From contig JAAYDA010000046.1 of the NCBI GenBank assembly GCA_012729505.1, positions 79,384-125,607 of the forward strand: a stretch of 46,224 nt of DNA. Direction: 5' to 3'. The stretch's first letter is position 1; each line of letters opens with the position of its first letter. Below, in pieces: positions 1 through 9,241 of the stretch. This DNA comes from Syntrophomonadaceae bacterium (GTDB lineage: Bacteria; Bacillota; Syntrophomonadia; Syntrophomonadales; DTU052). The notes under the pieces are model-generated. The model was not told the origin of the DNA. It was given only the letters and a program-made list of their open reading frames with translations, and did no database searches. The position numbers and the translations under genes are program-made.

Positions 1-438
1 ACTTCTTTGCGGCATCTGGAGATATTAGCTAATATTATTGCCCCCATAATCGTGAATCTGCGTTTTGACTCCCTTTACCCCACCGGAGAGAAACAGGAAG
101 TCATAATTCCCAAGTTTTCTAAGTACTATTATGAAGCAGATATTATCGCCGGTGACTTTCTCTATATTCGGCGCTATCTGCCCGATCATCTGGAGGGCAA
201 GGTGATCATTACTAATACTACTACACAGGATGATGTCCAGCTGTTGAAGGAGCGGGGGGTTAAGCTGCTGGTTACTACTACTCCGGAAATGGAAGGACGA
301 TCCTTCGGCACTAACGTTATGGAAGCCCTTTTAGTCACCATGATTAACAAACCGGTGGAGGATATTACCGAAGAGGATTATTTCAGTCTGATTAAAGAAT
401 TAGACTTTAAACCGGGAATAAAGTACCTAAACGACTAA
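1..438 (+). CDS. C-terminal part of a quinate 5-dehydrogenase-like protein
   Basis: The frame is open from the first base, so only the last 145 codons of the gene are present. The fragment looks like the C-terminal nucleotide-binding half of a dehydrogenase: a hydrophobic strand with IITNTTT, then LLVTTTPEMEGRSFGTN and a short helical tail ending in LND. The EGRSFGTNVMEA stretch resembles proteins annotated as quinate 5-dehydrogenase in Clostridia, but the N-terminal cofactor-binding part is missing, so substrate and cofactor cannot be judged. The next gene follows about 100 bp downstream on the same strand. Confidence 0.55.
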   Translation, partial: TSLRHLEILANIIAPIIVNLRFDSLYPTGEKQEVIIPKFSKYYYEADIIAGDFLYIRRYLPDHLEGKVIITNTTTQDDVQLLKERGVKLLVTTTPEMEGRSFGTNVMEALLVTMINKPVEDITEEDYFSLIKELDFKPGIKYLND

Positions 439-542
439 TGCCCAGAGGCAGATGCTGAACCGTCCGAAATGCCGCTGGGGAAAGGCGAAGGATGGGAAAA
501 GCAGGTTTCTTAAATATAATGGATAATTCTTGGAGGGGTCCT

Positions 543-1379
543 TTGTCCAAAACTCAGGTTTTGAACAGGATTGCTCCTTTTTTGTTGGCTCCCAGAGTGG
601 CCCGGGAAATAAGATTAGACTTATTTGATATTCAGGCCAGAGAAATCCGGCTTCCTTTGGGAAATGACAACTGGCAGGTTCTTCGGCCTTCGATTCAGAA
701 AAGCTTCTGGGAGAAAATCGACGGTTTATGTGCAAAGGAAGATATAACATCCTTGGGTATTACCAGGGGTATGAAAGCATCCGTCATGCTGCCCGGGGTC
801 AGGGTGCAGAACGGAGGCCGGTTCATAGTGGGGCTGGCTTTGCTCAGGATCGAGGAAGCCTTGAATAAAGGAACAGCTCAAAGGGTAATATTAGCTTCGG
901 ATCATAGTGCGGCCTTTTCTCTGGCGGTTCAGGTGGCTGATACCTTTAAGATGCCGATTATGCTCCAAAGTATGGCGCCGGTCCGCCATGAGGCCATGGC
1001 ATGGCAGGTTTACCGCCGCGAAGGATTGGCTTTGTCACTGGCGTGTTTTAATCCGGAAATATGGACTGCCAATGATATCATTCTGCTGTTGGATGAAGGG
1101 TATGCTGAAGAAGCAGCGCGGTTCTCCTCCGGCTGGCAAATCAACCTGACCGACAGCAGCCGGGGACATGCCCCGGAGCTGGAGGGTGAATTGTCCCGAC
1201 AGGGAATAGCGCCGGTTCTTCGCAATTTGGCGCCGTTGATGGAGGCCTGCCTGGAAGATGACAAAAAATTAGGCCCATGGGGAAAAAAGATGATGCCCGA
1301 CAGAGAAAAGCTCCAAATCTGGGAAGCCTTCCTTGACAATAAGAGGGGTGGTCATTATAATACCATAAAAGGAATTTGA
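543..1379 (+). CDS. Conserved-looking protein of unknown function
   Basis: I do not recognise this family. The TTG at 543 is preferred as start because GGAGGGG lies four bases upstream (532-538). An ATG at 492 would add 17 residues but has its GAAGG directly against the start. The product is about 278 aa, soluble, with no signal peptide or membrane segment. The middle (roughly residues 100-160) reads like an alpha/beta fold, with RVILASDHSAAFSLAVQVAD followed by a short hydrophobic strand; the C-terminus is charged. It lies between the dehydrogenase-like gene and greA, with a weak terminator after it. Confidence 0.6.
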   Translation: MSKTQVLNRIAPFLLAPRVAREIRLDLFDIQAREIRLPLGNDNWQVLRPSIQKSFWEKIDGLCAKEDITSLGITRGMKASVMLPGVRVQNGGRFIVGLALLRIEEALNKGTAQRVILASDHSAAFSLAVQVADTFKMPIMLQSMAPVRHEAMAWQVYRREGLALSLACFNPEIWTANDIILLLDEGYAEEAARFSSGWQINLTDSSRGHAPELEGELSRQGIAPVLRNLAPLMEACLEDDKKLGPWGKKMMPDREKLQIWEAFLDNKRGGHYNTIKGI

Positions 1380-1403
1380 ACGGCCGGTAATTATTGTAGC
1401 CTC

Positions 1404-1429
1404 TGGAAGCTTAACGCTTCGCTTTTTTA
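1404..1429 (+). terminator. Possible intrinsic terminator before greA
   Basis: A short stem (GAAGC / GCTTC with loop TTAAC) is followed by GCTTTTTT. The stem is only about 5 bp, so this is a weak candidate that could separate the upstream gene from greA-lysS. Confidence 0.35.
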
Positions 1430-1454
1430 TTTTGGTTTAATAAGGAGAGATTTC

Positions 1455-1931
1455 ATGTCGGAAAAAGAGGTTATTCTAACTCGTGGAGGTTTACAAAAGC
1501 TGGAGGAAGAACTGGAATTCTTCAAGTCGGTTAAACGCAAGGAAGTTGCGGAAAGGATTAAACAGGCCATAGAATTCGGGGATATCTCTGAAAGCTCAGA
1601 GTATGAAGATGCCAAGAATGAGCAGGCTTTCATTGAAGGAAGGATAATGTCTTTGGAAAAGACTCTGCGCAATGCCCGCTTGATTGAGGATGATGACATA
1701 CAGACAGATTACGTGTCTCTGGGCACAAAAGTTGTCTTGATGGACATCGAGGCTAATCGTGAGACGGCTTTTACTATTGTTGCTTCAGCAGAAACTAATC
1801 CCAAAGAGCGCAAGATTTCAGATGAATCTCCCGTTGGTCGAGCTATTATCGGTAAGGCCATCGGCTCTGAAGTAGAGGTAAAGGTTCCGGCCGGAGTTGC
1901 CAGGTATAGAATTGTAAGTATAGAGAAGTAA
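1455..1931 (+). CDS. greA: Transcription elongation factor GreA
   Basis: GreA rescues backtracked RNA polymerase by stimulating transcript cleavage through the secondary channel. The 158-aa length is typical. Residues 1-75 form the N-terminal coiled coil, with the conserved tip [16 protein letters not shown] carrying the acidic residues that act at the polymerase active site. Residues 80-158 match the FKBP-like C-terminal domain, including [31 protein letters not shown] lies about 6 bp before the ATG. lysS follows after 20 bp, so the two are probably co-transcribed, a common arrangement in Clostridia. Confidence 0.96.
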   Translation: MSEKEVILTRGGLQKLEEELEFFKSVKRKEVAERIKQAIEFGDISESSEYEDAKNEQAFIEGRIMSLEKTLRNARLIEDDDIQTDYVSLGTKVVLMDIEANRETAFTIVASAETNPKERKISDESPVGRAIIGKAIGSEVEVKVPAGVARYRIVSIEK

Positions 1932-1951
1932 AGGGTCGGGGAGGTTTTCTT

Positions 1952-3418
1952 TTGTCAGACCAGGAACTAAACGAACTCAGGCAGGTTAGATTGCAGAAGA
2001 TCAAAGATTTGAGAGAGCAGGGGATCGAGCCTTTTGGCAGCAGATTTGAACGTACCGAATTTGCACAGAACATTAAAGATGATTTCGAAAACCTGGAAGA
2101 CCAATACGTAACAGTTGCCGGCCGTATTATGGCCAGACGTGGCCATGGTAAAGCGGGATTTGCGAATTTGCAGGATCCTTCCGGAATTATTCAATTGTAT
2201 TTTAAATCGGACGATTTAGGGGAAGAACGGTATACCCTTTATGAAAAATGTGATATAGGTGATATTCTGGGTATTACCGGGAAGGTGTTCCGCACCAAAC
2301 GCGGAGAAATATCGGTGGCGGTCAGTGATCTGGTTTATCTGTCCAAATCACTTCATCCACTTCCCGAAAAATGGCATGGGCTGAAGGATGTGGAGCTGCG
2401 ATATCGCCAGCGTTATGTGGATTTAATAGTCAATCCGGGGGTTCGGCAGGTATTTCTCAAGCGCAGCCAGATTATCCGGAGTATACGTCACTATTTGGAT
2501 GAACAGGGATTCCTGGAAGTTGAAACCCCGATGATGCAGCCAATCGCCGGAGGGGCAGCGGCCCGTCCTTTCATAACTCATCACAATGCTCTTGATATGG
2601 ACTTGTACTTAAGGATTGCTCCCGAGCTGTATCTTAAGCGGCTTTTGGTAGGGGGTATAGAGCGAGTCTATGAGATAAATCGCAATTTCCGCAATGAGGG
2701 AATTTCTACTAAACATAATCCTGAATTTACTATGGTGGAAATGTATCAGGCCTACGGTGATTATCAGGTGATGATGGAACTGGCCGAGAATATGATCTAT
2801 CAGGTGGTAATGGAAACCATGGGAACGCCGGTAGTTGAATACCAGGGGACCACCCTTGATTTTTCTCTGCCCTGGAAAAGAATTACCATGTTGGATGCCA
2901 TCAATGAATATGCCGGAATTGATCTGAATGACGCGGACCTGGAGGAGGCCCGGAAATTAGCGGCGAGCATTGGCATCGGACCGGACAAGAATGCTTCCCG
3001 GGGTGAAATTATCAACTTGGTTTTTGAAGAGAAAGTGGAGCCCCAGTTGATTCAGCCAACTTTTGTGTACAAATACCCGGTAGAGATATCACCCTTGGCC
3101 AAACGCAACCGGGAAAACTCTCAGTTCACCGATCGGTTTGAGATATTCATAATGAACCGGGAGTTAGGCAATGCTTTTTCTGAACTAAACGATCCCCTTG
3201 ATCAACGAGAGCGTTTTGAAAGTCAAGTGTCTAAACGCAATCAAGGAGATGCGGAAGCACATATGATGGATGAGGATTACTTAAACGCTCTGGAATACGG
3301 AATGCCCCCGGCAGGAGGCATGGGAATAGGTGTAGATCGGCTGGTTATGATCCTGACCGACTCTCCCTCCATCAGGGATGTAATTTTGTTTCCTACCTTG
3401 CGGCCCGTCAGGGAGTAG
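1952..3418 (+). CDS. lysS: Lysyl-tRNA synthetase, class II
   Basis: The enzyme charges tRNA-Lys with lysine. At 488 aa it has the usual bacterial LysS architecture: an N-terminal OB-fold anticodon-binding domain (about residues 55-145, [18 protein letters not shown]) and a class II catalytic core. Motif 2 is seen as [18 protein letters not shown] near residue 250, and motif 3 as [20 protein letters not shown] near the C-terminus. The start is TTG with GGGGAGG upstream; no ATG in frame fits better. It is followed by a strong intrinsic terminator. Confidence 0.97.
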   Translation: MSDQELNELRQVRLQKIKDLREQGIEPFGSRFERTEFAQNIKDDFENLEDQYVTVAGRIMARRGHGKAGFANLQDPSGIIQLYFKSDDLGEERYTLYEKCDIGDILGITGKVFRTKRGEISVAVSDLVYLSKSLHPLPEKWHGLKDVELRYRQRYVDLIVNPGVRQVFLKRSQIIRSIRHYLDEQGFLEVETPMMQPIAGGAAARPFITHHNALDMDLYLRIAPELYLKRLLVGGIERVYEINRNFRNEGISTKHNPEFTMVEMYQAYGDYQVMMELAENMIYQVVMETMGTPVVEYQGTTLDFSLPWKRITMLDAINEYAGIDLNDADLEEARKLAASIGIGPDKNASRGEIINLVFEEKVEPQLIQPTFVYKYPVEISPLAKRNRENSQFTDRFEIFIMNRELGNAFSELNDPLDQRERFESQVSKRNQGDAEAHMMDEDYLNALEYGMPPAGGMGIGVDRLVMILTDSPSIRDVILFPTLRPVRE

Positions 3419-3443
3419 CAGGAGAGCAGAATATCAGATATAA

Positions 3444-3470
3444 AAAAGCGGCTTCCCAGCCGCTTTTGAT
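3444..3470 (+). terminator. Intrinsic terminator of greA-lysS
   Basis: A perfect 10-bp stem (AAAAGCGGCT / AGCCGCTTTT) with loop TCCC lies 25 bp after the lysS stop and ends in a short T-run. The A/T symmetry could let it work on both strands. Confidence 0.8.
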
Positions 3471-3489
3471 TGTTGACAATTTAACCAGA

Positions 3490-3603
3490 CCGATGACGGG
3501 AGCGAAGATCAAGGCGCTAGGGAAGTCCGCGATTGAGGCGTACATAAGGTACGTTGATTGAGCGGGCTTTCCTGGCAACGCAGAGATTCGCTTTTGTCAT
3601 CGG
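3490..3603. repeat. 114-bp imperfect palindrome between convergent genes
   Basis: The element begins CCGATGAC and ends GTCATCGG. Between these the arms pair in blocks: AGCGAA with TTCGCT, an AGG-AAG-CCGC block with GCGG-CTT-CCT, and GTAC with GTAC around the centre ATAAG (about 3544-3548). It has no coding potential and fills the space between lysS and the convergent regulator. It looks like a member of an interspersed palindromic repeat family; a second copy is not present in this window. Confidence 0.7.
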
Positions 3604-3614
3604 CCTGGAGCAGT

Positions 3615-5585
3615 TTACCGGGAGCGGTTGCCCATATGGGGGGATATCATCCCGTATTTTACCATCTTCCGATAAAGAGTGACTCTGGATATTCCCAGCT
3701 CGGCAGCTGTCTTATTCCGGTTGTTGCTGTGCTTTCGCAGGCAGCTTTTGATGGCTTGCTCTTCCACAGATTTCTTTGTAGCTTTAAGGGGCAGAGCTGC
3801 AGGTGGCTCCTCCGAAATCTGAGGCAGAAGAGGGAACAAGGAGCCGGACAACACAGGATCTGGCGCCATATTAATGGCGCGTTCGATGACATTATTCAGT
3901 TCGCGAACGTTTCCAGGCCAGGTATAATTCATCAGGAGTTCCATGGCGTTATCGCTGATTCCTTTTATTTGCTTTCCCAGCTTGGGACCGGTGCATTTAA
4001 TAAAATGGTTCACAAGCTCAGGAATGTCATCCGGTCTTTCCCGCAGCGGCGGGATTCTAATATCCATTACTCCCAGGCGGTAATAGAGGTCAAGGCGGAA
4101 GTTACCCTTTTGGACTTCTTCAAACAGATTCTTATTACTGGCGGCAATGATACGGACATTAACCGGAATAACCTCCCGGCCACCCAATCTGACCAGAGTC
4201 CCGTCCTCCAGACAGCGCAGGAGCGAGCCCTGCAAATCCAAAGGCATCTCGCCGATTTCATCCAGAAAGATGGTGCCCTGATCGGCCAGCTCAAACTTGC
4301 CGGGGTTGCCCCCCTTGCGGGCACCGGTAAACGCCCCTTCTTCATAGCCGAATAATTCGCTGGATATGAGTTCCCGGGGCAAGGCCGCACAATTTATGGC
4401 GAAGAAGGGTTCCTCGCAACGGTTGCTGGCATTGTGAATAGCTTGAGCGAACATGTCCTTTCCCACCCCGCTTTCACCCAGCAGCAATACGTTGGAGTCT
4501 GATTCAGCCGCAATCTCAGCGCAATTCAAAGCATACTTAAAATGAACATTCCGTCCAATGATGTTTTCAAAGGAGATTTTGGCCCGGGCACCGGATACTC
4601 TTTCAATTAACCGCTTATACTGCTGTATAGGCTGAAGAATGACAACGGTGCCGGCCGCCTTATTGTTTTTCTCGGCCAGGGGAGTACAGCTGACCGCTGT
4701 CTTGACCATGTTGGTCTTGTGCCGGATTACCAAAGGCTCATTTAAGATTCTTTTATTGCTGAATATTTTAGAAAAGAAAAAGGCATTATCCGGATGCATA
4801 ATATCCTCAAGGATTTTACCCACCGAATTGGCGTAATCAATTCCCAGGTTACGGGCTGCGATAAGATTCAGATGGGTTATACGGTGTTGATGATCCAGGG
4901 TCAAAACACCGTCTGACATAGATTCCATGATAGCCGTCTTATGCAGATTAGCCATTTCACTTTGCTGGAGTGAGTGCTGGAAAGCCATTTGCCGCTCGAT
5001 GGCACAGGAAGCAGCCAAAACCATCCCCAGGGTATGCCTGTTCACCAGGGTAATGGGACCCGATACCCCCAGGAGCCCAATAAGCTTGCCACCTTCATCA
5101 AAGATAGGTGAGGAAGCACTGCAGGAATAAGCCGCTACCCGGCAATAGTTTTCATAACCAAAGAATTGGACTGGTGTTTCAGATACAATGGCCATGGAGC
5201 CGGTGTTGGTGCCCATCACTTGCTCAGACCAGTTAGAGCCCTCAATAAGATTAGCTATGGCGGCAAACTCTAATGCTTCTTTGTTTCCCGTTCTGGAAAG
5301 AACATAGTTGTCACAATCTTGAAGGAAAAAGAGGAAATCGTGTTTCTTCATAAAGTGGTTTAAGTGTTCTATCATAGAGGTGCCCTGCTCCATTAAAGCC
5401 TTGTTTTGGTTTCTTCTCTCTTCAAGTTCGTCAGGAGTCAGAATAATTTCACAGCGAGGCTTGAATGGATCAACACCGTATTCTTTACAACGAGCCCATG
5501 AGTCCCGTATCTCCTGAGAAATTTCGATTCCTTCACAATAACCGGTCTGATGTAACGATTTCCATATGCGAAGCATCTCCTTCAT
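3615..5585 (-). CDS. Sigma-54-dependent activator, AcoR-like (GAF-PAS-AAA+-HTH)
   Basis: An enhancer-binding protein of about 656 aa that would drive RNA polymerase-sigma54 open complex formation. In order: an AcoR-type GAF sensor (about residues 65-200, with SNWSEQVMGTNTGSMAI), a PAS-like domain (about 215-320), an AAA+ core with Walker A GESGVGKD (about 367-374), the sigma-54 contact loop GAFTGA (about 415-420) and DEIGEMP, then a Fis-type HTH (TAAELGISRVTLYRKM). The ATG at 5585 is chosen because GGGGAGG precedes it; an upstream ATG at 5627 lacks a site. It is divergent from an acyl-CoA ligase whose promoter is of the sigma-54 type, so that gene is the likely target. The ligand sensed by GAF/PAS is unknown. 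Confidence 0.93.
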   Translation of the reverse strand: MKEMLRIWKSLHQTGYCEGIEISQEIRDSWARCKEYGVDPFKPRCEIILTPDELEERRNQNKALMEQGTSMIEHLNHFMKKHDFLFFLQDCDNYVLSRTGNKEALEFAAIANLIEGSNWSEQVMGTNTGSMAIVSETPVQFFGYENYCRVAAYSCSASSPIFDEGGKLIGLLGVSGPITLVNRHTLGMVLAASCAIERQMAFQHSLQQSEMANLHKTAIMESMSDGVLTLDHQHRITHLNLIAARNLGIDYANSVGKILEDIMHPDNAFFFSKIFSNKRILNEPLVIRHKTNMVKTAVSCTPLAEKNNKAAGTVVILQPIQQYKRLIERVSGARAKISFENIIGRNVHFKYALNCAEIAAESDSNVLLLGESGVGKDMFAQAIHNASNRCEEPFFAINCAALPRELISSELFGYEEGAFTGARKGGNPGKFELADQGTIFLDEIGEMPLDLQGSLLRCLEDGTLVRLGGREVIPVNVRIIAASNKNLFEEVQKGNFRLDLYYRLGVMDIRIPPLRERPDDIPELVNHFIKCTGPKLGKQIKGISDNAMELLMNYTWPGNVRELNNVIERAINMAPDPVLSGSLFPLLPQISEEPPAALPLKATKKSVEEQAIKSCLRKHSNNRNKTAAELGISRVTLYRKMVKYGMISPHMGNRSR

Positions 5586-5641
5586 GCGGACCTCCCCTTT
5601 CCACGAATACGCAGATTGAATTAACATAATTATTGCACTAT

Positions 5642-5748
5642 TGAAACATATATTGCAAGAGGTTATTAGGCCAATCCCCCTGTAATAAGGGTTTCTTGTT
5701 GTTATTATGTTTCAATGTTTCAACATGAAACGTTAAGCTAATGAAACA
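5642..5748. promoter_or_regulatory. Cluster of TGTTTCA/TGAAAC sites, probable activator UAS
   Basis: Five copies of one heptamer, in both orientations, lie in the divergent intergenic region: TGAAACA at 5642-5648, TGTTTCA at 5708-5714 and 5716-5722, TGAAACG at 5726-5732 and TGAAACA at 5742-5748. The pair at 5716-5732 forms an inverted repeat with a 3-bp centre, similar in form to published AcoR-type enhancer sites. The cluster is about 75-180 bp upstream of the -24/-12 promoter, the normal distance for a sigma-54 enhancer. Binding by the adjacent regulator is inferred. Confidence 0.7.
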
Positions 5749-5819
5749 AATAAGTCTTTTTAGTGACCCAAATGTTACAATAATGCCGATAATCCATCAT
5801 TGTTTAGCAAGGGGAATAA

Positions 5820-5836
5820 TTGGCATGAATATTGCA
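5820..5836 (+). promoter_or_regulatory. Sigma-54 (-24/-12) promoter
   Basis: TTGGCATGAATATTGCA matches the sigma-54 consensus, with GG at 5822-5823 and GC at 5834-5835, exactly 12 bp apart. Transcription would start near 5847, giving a leader of about 48 nt before the ligase ATG. Confidence 0.88.
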
Positions 5837-5894
5837 ACTTGTTTTAATAATTCGATTTGTGTTAAATGCAAATCAGATTGAAAGGAGAAATGTG

Positions 5895-7562
5895 ATGTCT
5901 ATTTACGAAAGCAAGTTTTGGCTCAAAAACTATGACTGGAAAACCGATACCACCCTTAGGTATCCTAAATTCCCGGCTTATTCGCTGTTGAGAAATGCCA
6001 GCACCTATCAGCCTAACAAAGCGGCAACCTGGTTTTACGGCGCCGAAATCACCTTCAATGAGCTTTACCAAAAATGTACCCGGCTTGCAAATGTTCTGGT
6101 AGAGAATGGCGTTAAGAAAGGTGACCGGGTTGGAATCCTGCTCCCCAACTGTCCCCAGTTTGTTATTGCTTACTGGGCCATCAACATGGCTGGCGGAATT
6201 ATTGTTAACATCAATCCCCTATATACAAAAGAGGAATTGAAATTTATATTTGACGACACTCATCCGGCCGCATTAGTTACTTATGATGCAATGCTGCCGT
6301 TAGTCAGACCACTGAATAAAGAAGCTGAAAACCCAATAGCCACCGTATATGTTTCCAAGCTATCTGATTTTATGGCGGGAACCCCCATCAGCACCGCAGC
6401 CGACCTGGGTTTAGAAGAAGGATACCTTCATTTTTGTGAAGTCCTGCAAACTGATAAGACATGGGCGCCTCCCTTGGTAGACATTAAACCGGATGATCCC
6501 ATGGTTATTCAATACACGGGAGGAACCACCGGATTTCCTAAAGGCGCTCTTCTCTCCAACACCAACATTGTGGCCGGTTCCATCGGCATATGGAGATGGT
6601 GTTCGGACTATGTAGAAAGTCAGAGCTATGACAGAAGACGGGTTCTGAGTATTATACCCTTCTGCCATATCTATGGAGAGACTGCCTGCATAGGCTATTC
6701 TACCGTTCATGTGGCTACCATGGTAATCCTGCCTAGATTTGATCCGGAGGAAGTCTTCAATATCCTTCATAATTTTGAAAACATTTCCTATTGGCCGGCA
6801 GTTCCCACTATGCTTCAGGCCCTTTTCTACAGCCCCAGGGTTAATGAAATCGATTGGCACGGCAAAATTGGCTACTGTGGATCCGGTGCCGCACCGGCAT
6901 CTATAGAGTTAATCAAGAAATGCCGTGACTACGACTTTAACTTTGCCGAGGGATGGGGAATGAGTGAAACCTGTGCTACCGGTCTGGGATCTCCCGGACA
7001 AGGAAACCACAAACCCCTCAGTGTTGGGATCCCTATGATCGACTACACCGTTAAGATCATGGGCGAAGATGGCAAAGAAGTGCCGCTGGGCGAGCGCGGT
7101 GAGATTTGGATCAAAGGGCCTACGGTTATGAAGGAATACTGGAACCGGCCGGAGGATTCCAAAAATGCTTTCAGTGAAGATGGATATCTTATGACTGGCG
7201 ACGTAGCCTACATGGATGAAGATGGTGTCGTATTCATCGTGGACCGCACCAAGGATATGATCATTGCCGGAGGATACAACATCTATCCTCAGGATGTGGA
7301 CAGTGCTCTCCTCAGGAATCCCAAGGTGGCTGATGCCATGACAATAGGAATTCCCGACGAGTACCGGGGAGAGACGGTTAAATCCTTTGTAGTGCTGGTT
7401 CCGGGACAGACGGCGACTGCGGAAGAACTGACCGTTTGGTGCCGCGACCTCCTGGCCGCTTACAAGGTACCCAGAATCATCGAGTTCAGAACAGAGCTGC
7501 CCAGAACCAACACCGGTAAAGCCCTGCGCAGAATCCTGAAAGAAGAGGAAATGGCCAAATAA
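5895..7562 (+). CDS. Acyl-CoA ligase (fatty-acid-CoA synthetase family)
   Basis: An adenylate-forming enzyme of 555 aa that would activate a carboxylic acid with ATP and CoA, the entry step of beta-oxidation. The P-loop-like motif YTGGTTGFPKG is at about residues 207-217, then EGWGMSE, then the hinge region GRT/DRTKDMIIAGGYNIYP near 455, and the catalytic lysine in RTNTGKALRR near 541. AAGGAG at 5882-5887 fixes the ATG at 5895; the longer open frame has no ribosome binding site. The upstream sigma-54 promoter and divergent activator suggest substrate-inducible expression. Chain length is not readable from the sequence; a medium- or long-chain or branched acid is possible. Confidence 0.9.
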   Translation: MSIYESKFWLKNYDWKTDTTLRYPKFPAYSLLRNASTYQPNKAATWFYGAEITFNELYQKCTRLANVLVENGVKKGDRVGILLPNCPQFVIAYWAINMAGGIIVNINPLYTKEELKFIFDDTHPAALVTYDAMLPLVRPLNKEAENPIATVYVSKLSDFMAGTPISTAADLGLEEGYLHFCEVLQTDKTWAPPLVDIKPDDPMVIQYTGGTTGFPKGALLSNTNIVAGSIGIWRWCSDYVESQSYDRRRVLSIIPFCHIYGETACIGYSTVHVATMVILPRFDPEEVFNILHNFENISYWPAVPTMLQALFYSPRVNEIDWHGKIGYCGSGAAPASIELIKKCRDYDFNFAEGWGMSETCATGLGSPGQGNHKPLSVGIPMIDYTVKIMGEDGKEVPLGERGEIWIKGPTVMKEYWNRPEDSKNAFSEDGYLMTGDVAYMDEDGVVFIVDRTKDMIIAGGYNIYPQDVDSALLRNPKVADAMTIGIPDEYRGETVKSFVVLVPGQTATAEELTVWCRDLLAAYKVPRIIEFRTELPRTNTGKALRRILKEEEMAK

Positions 7563-7644
7563 TAATGGCATAATACGGAATAACAAGGCAATAAGGCAAT
7601 AAACTAGTGGCGTCTATTTTGAAAGAGGGTCTCTAATCAGGTTG

Positions 7645-7684
7645 GAAGCCGGCGGTCCTAAGTGATCACCGGCTTCTAGCCTTG
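7645..7684. terminator. Hairpin between convergent acyl-CoA ligase and murJ
   Basis: GAAGCCGG (7645-7652) pairs with CCGGCTTC (7669-7676) across a 16-nt loop. On the plus strand a T-rich tract (CTTGTTTTTT) follows a few bases later, so it may end ligase transcription. On the minus strand there is no clear T-run. Confidence 0.45.
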
Positions 7685-9226
7685 TTTTTTCACGAATCGC
7701 TTGAAGAAGTACTGGGCCTCTTCCACCTGCAGCACAGTTATGAAAGCCAGATAAATAAAGATGCCAAGTCCCATAGAGATGCCTAAATGGTAAAGCTGCC
7801 CCTTCAGAGAGGCCATAGCCAGGTTGGTGACCAGCAAGCCATTTATGAAGTAGACGCCTACTCCCATCAGCACAGAGGCCAGCAGGATTTTACCCAGATT
7901 AATGAACAGCTTTTTTTCGGGCAAGGCGGGCAGACGGTTGCGTAACAGACAATAGGCCAGAATCATATTGAGTATAGCTGCCAGGCTGTTGGCCAAAGCC
8001 AGTCCTCCATGCTGCAGGTAGCGAATGAGAATCAGGCTCAATATGAGATTGACCACAACCACGGTGATACTGATTTTTACAGGAGTTTTAGTGTCCTGCA
8101 GAGCGTAATAGGTGCGATTTATGACGTTGTAGGCGCCCTGGGCAAAAAGGCCCAGGACGAAAAACCGCAAAGCAAAGGATGTCATGGCGGTAGAGGTGGC
8201 GTCAAAGGCTCCTCGCTCAAACAACACTCGTACTATAGGCTCGCTCAGGGCAAACAGCCCTATGGCTGCCGGGATGGTAAAAAGAGCGATCAAGTTTAAC
8301 CCAAAAACCATGGTATTGCCTAGCTCTTCGTGCTCATCGCGTGCGGCAAGGGCTGATAGTGAAGGAAAAACAGCAGTATTAACCGCCACCACAAACAGGT
8401 TAAAGGGCAAAAACATGAGCTTGTTGGCAAAATTCAGGGCGGCCAGACTGCCTACTGACAGGGTGGAAGCCAGGATACGGTCAATGGTTACATAAATCTG
8501 GTTTACTCCCGTGCCGATCATTACCGGAAAAACCAGCTCACCGATTCGGCGCACACCGGTATTATTCAGGGAGATGCGGGGAATATAGCGGAGTCCCCTG
8601 CCGAACAGGGCCGGTATTTGAATGAGAACTTGAACTGCCATGCCCAGGACTGTTCCTATTGCCAGGCCGGTTACTCCCATTTCAGGTACCAGCAGGAAAA
8701 CGGAGATAATTACTGTGCCTGAAAAAGCGGCGGCGGTAAAAGCCGGCATGGTAAAATGCTGCAGGCTGTTGAGGATTCCTCCCAGGAGCATGGATAGAGT
8801 GGCCAGGAGCACACAGGGAAACATAATGCGAGTCAGATTGACTGTCATTTCATGTGCTTCAGCTGAAAAACCGGGTGCGATGAGGGAGACCAGCACCGGA
8901 GCAATCAGGATGCCTATTATGGCAATAAAGCTCATAACCACCAGGGCCAGATTTCCTGTATAACTGGCCAGACGGGAGGATTCCCGTTTGCCCTGGTTGA
9001 TGTGAGTATCGGTAAATACCGGAATAAAGGCGGTAGCCAGGGCCCCGCCAATAATAACATATATGAGGTTAGGAATGGTAAAAGCCATCAGGTAAGCATC
9101 TGTGGCCATTGAAGTGCCGAATTGTGCGGCAATAACCTGTTCCCGCACAAAACCCAGCAGCCTGCCGATGATGCTGATAGCCAGAACAAGGCCCGCCGCC
9201 TTAAGCAAGGTACGCTTTTCTGTCAT
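7676..9226 (-). CDS. murJ: Lipid II flippase MurJ (MviN family)
   Basis: A 516-aa polytopic membrane protein of the MOP superfamily that would flip lipid II, or a related undecaprenyl-linked precursor, across the membrane. The N-terminus shows the family signature GRLLGFVREQVIAAQFGTS, and about 14 hydrophobic segments follow, with LNFANKLMFLPFNLFVVAV in the middle. The length is typical. It is the last gene of the minus-strand polysaccharide operon, 15 bp after the dehydrogenase gene, so it may serve that pathway rather than be the main peptidoglycan flippase. Confidence 0.9.
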   Translation of the reverse strand: MTEKRTLLKAAGLVLAISIIGRLLGFVREQVIAAQFGTSMATDAYLMAFTIPNLIYVIIGGALATAFIPVFTDTHINQGKRESSRLASYTGNLALVVMSFIAIIGILIAPVLVSLIAPGFSAEAHEMTVNLTRIMFPCVLLATLSMLLGGILNSLQHFTMPAFTAAAFSGTVIISVFLLVPEMGVTGLAIGTVLGMAVQVLIQIPALFGRGLRYIPRISLNNTGVRRIGELVFPVMIGTGVNQIYVTIDRILASTLSVGSLAALNFANKLMFLPFNLFVVAVNTAVFPSLSALAARDEHEELGNTMVFGLNLIALFTIPAAIGLFALSEPIVRVLFERGAFDATSTAMTSFALRFFVLGLFAQGAYNVINRTYYALQDTKTPVKISITVVVVNLILSLILIRYLQHGGLALANSLAAILNMILAYCLLRNRLPALPEKKLFINLGKILLASVLMGVGVYFINGLLVTNLAMASLKGQLYHLGISMGLGIFIYLAFITVLQVEEAQYFFKRFVKKQG

Positions 9227-9241
9227 GATTTTTCCCCGATA

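Noticed and set aside
3558-4355. 265-aa open frame on the plus strand
   Set aside because: It is antisense to the sigma-54 activator, whose AAA+ and HTH motifs are clearly coding.
7645-7684. Terminator of murJ on the minus strand
   Set aside because: No T-run follows the hairpin on that strand; only plus-strand use is plausible.
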